Below, one piece after another: positions 14,791 to 15,103 of a DNA stretch of 15,103 nucleotides. The stretch's first letter is position 1, and each line of letters opens with the position of its first letter. The position numbers and the translations under genes were made by a program. The notes under the pieces were generated by a model that had not been told where the DNA came from, searched no databases, and saw nothing but the letters and a program-made list of their open reading frames with translations. Source of the DNA: JBDLSY01 sp041170585 (GTDB taxonomy: Bacteria > Pseudomonadota > Gammaproteobacteria > Burkholderiales > Burkholderiaceae_C); assembly GCA_041170585.1 (NCBI GenBank), contig JBEDNN010000032.1:1-15103 (forward strand), read 5' to 3'.

Positions 14791-14816
14791 AAAAACTATA
14801 AATAAAAACTATAAAT
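14791..14816. repeat. Tandem repeat, 13-bp unit AAAAACTATAAAT, 2 perfect copies
   Basis: Copies at 14791-14803 and 14804-14816, in the presumed promoter region of the KAP-family gene. Confidence 0.88.
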
Positions 14817-14843
14817 ATCATTAATTTTATTAATTTTAATAAA

Positions 14844-14863
14844 CAACATAAATCAACATAAAT
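14844..14863. repeat. Tandem repeat, 10-bp unit CAACATAAAT, 2 perfect copies
   Basis: Copies at 14844-14853 and 14854-14863, ending 16 bp before the KAP start codon, so probably in its 5' leader. Confidence 0.88.
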
Positions 14864-14879
14864 ACTACGGACACAATAA

Positions 14880-15103
14880 ATGAAATTAATTACACCACCG
14901 CTGGTTGTCGGAGACTCTGACGGCTTTACAAACGATATTTTTGAACGCAAATCATTTGGAGACAGTTTATTAGGCTTAATTAAACACTCTGATGACGGGT
15001 TAGTTATCTCATTAGATAGCCAATGGGGTGAAGGAAAAACAACTTTTATAAAAATGTGGCAAGGTGCATTAAAAGAAGAAAAAATTGCTAATATATATAT
15101 TGA
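14880..15103 (+). CDS. KAP-family P-loop NTPase, N-terminal part (cut by window edge)
   Basis: An ATG at 14880 opens a frame that runs off the right edge after 74 full codons. It begins MKLITPPLVVGDSDGF, then FERKSFGDSLLGLI, and carries a Walker A motif in SLDSQWGEGKTTFIKMW at about residues 44-60. The sequence [G/S]-x-WG-x-GKT following a hydrophobic strand (GLVISL) about 40 residues from the start is typical of the KAP family of P-loop NTPases. Many bacterial KAP proteins have membrane segments inserted in the NTPase domain and some, such as F-plasmid PifA, exclude phages. A weak CGGA precedes the start by eight bases. Walker B, membrane segments and partners lie outside the window, so the specific role is open. 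Confidence 0.78.
   Translation, partial: MKLITPPLVVGDSDGFTNDIFERKSFGDSLLGLIKHSDDGLVISLDSQWGEGKTTFIKMWQGALKEEKIANIYI

Larger units (their letters stand above)
14697..14879. other. Divergent region between the riboswitch and the KAP gene
   Basis: This AT-rich gap must contain the minus-strand promoter of the riboswitch-receptor transcript and the plus-strand promoter of the KAP-family gene. TTGTAA (complement of 14753-14758) is a possible -35 for the receptor, but no good -10 sits at the right distance. Two perfect tandem repeats lie on the KAP side and are listed separately. Confidence 0.5.

Noticed and set aside
1116..14863. CRISPR array as an explanation for the repeated intergenic DNA
   Set aside because: Units are 6-14 bp and directly adjacent with no unique spacers of constant length, and no cas genes are present.

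Overview
The window looks like a chromosome segment of an AT-rich proteobacterium, most likely a betaproteobacterium of Burkholderiales type. Three things point there: IspG is the long form with a GMGSKG...CPGCGRTTS C-terminal half; the Arg/Lys/Orn decarboxylase has the N-terminal wing I remember from Burkholderiales proteins; and the order ndk-rlmN-pilW-rodZ-ispG is kept. That gene order also occurs in gammaproteobacteria, so the class is an inference. Genes look clearly richer in GC than the gaps between them, which are almost pure A/T.

Layout. Left block: panB (minus, pantothenate synthesis) is divergent from a PLP-dependent Arg/Lys/Orn decarboxylase whose 3' end overlaps rnhB (RNase HII). 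A repeat-filled gap then leads to a small membrane protein related to the membrane domain of urate hydroxylase PuuD. This converges on a SpoU/TrmH-type RNA methyltransferase (minus). A cytosolic 5'-nucleotidase (plus) converges with, and slightly overlaps, ispG. Central block, all on the minus strand: TonB-dependent receptor, ndk, rlmN, pilW, rodZ, ispG. These cover outer-membrane uptake, nucleotide balance, rRNA/tRNA methylation, type IV pilus assembly, cell shape and isoprenoid synthesis. pilW and rodZ overlap by 8 bp. Right edge: the first 74 codons of a KAP-family P-loop NTPase (plus), divergent from the receptor.

The most informative element is a TPP (THI-box) riboswitch on the minus strand at about 14606-14696, directly upstream of the TonB-dependent receptor. 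By sequence alone the receptor would be called a siderophore receptor. The riboswitch suggests instead that it imports thiamine or a thiamine precursor and is shut off when TPP is plentiful.

The second unusual property is that most intergenic gaps carry their own short tandem array (units of 6-14 bp, 2-7 copies), with a different unit in each gap. One array lies in frame inside the SpoU methyltransferase gene, and another runs up to the Shine-Dalgarno sequence of the PuuD-like gene. I saw no tRNA, rRNA, CRISPR array or transposase.
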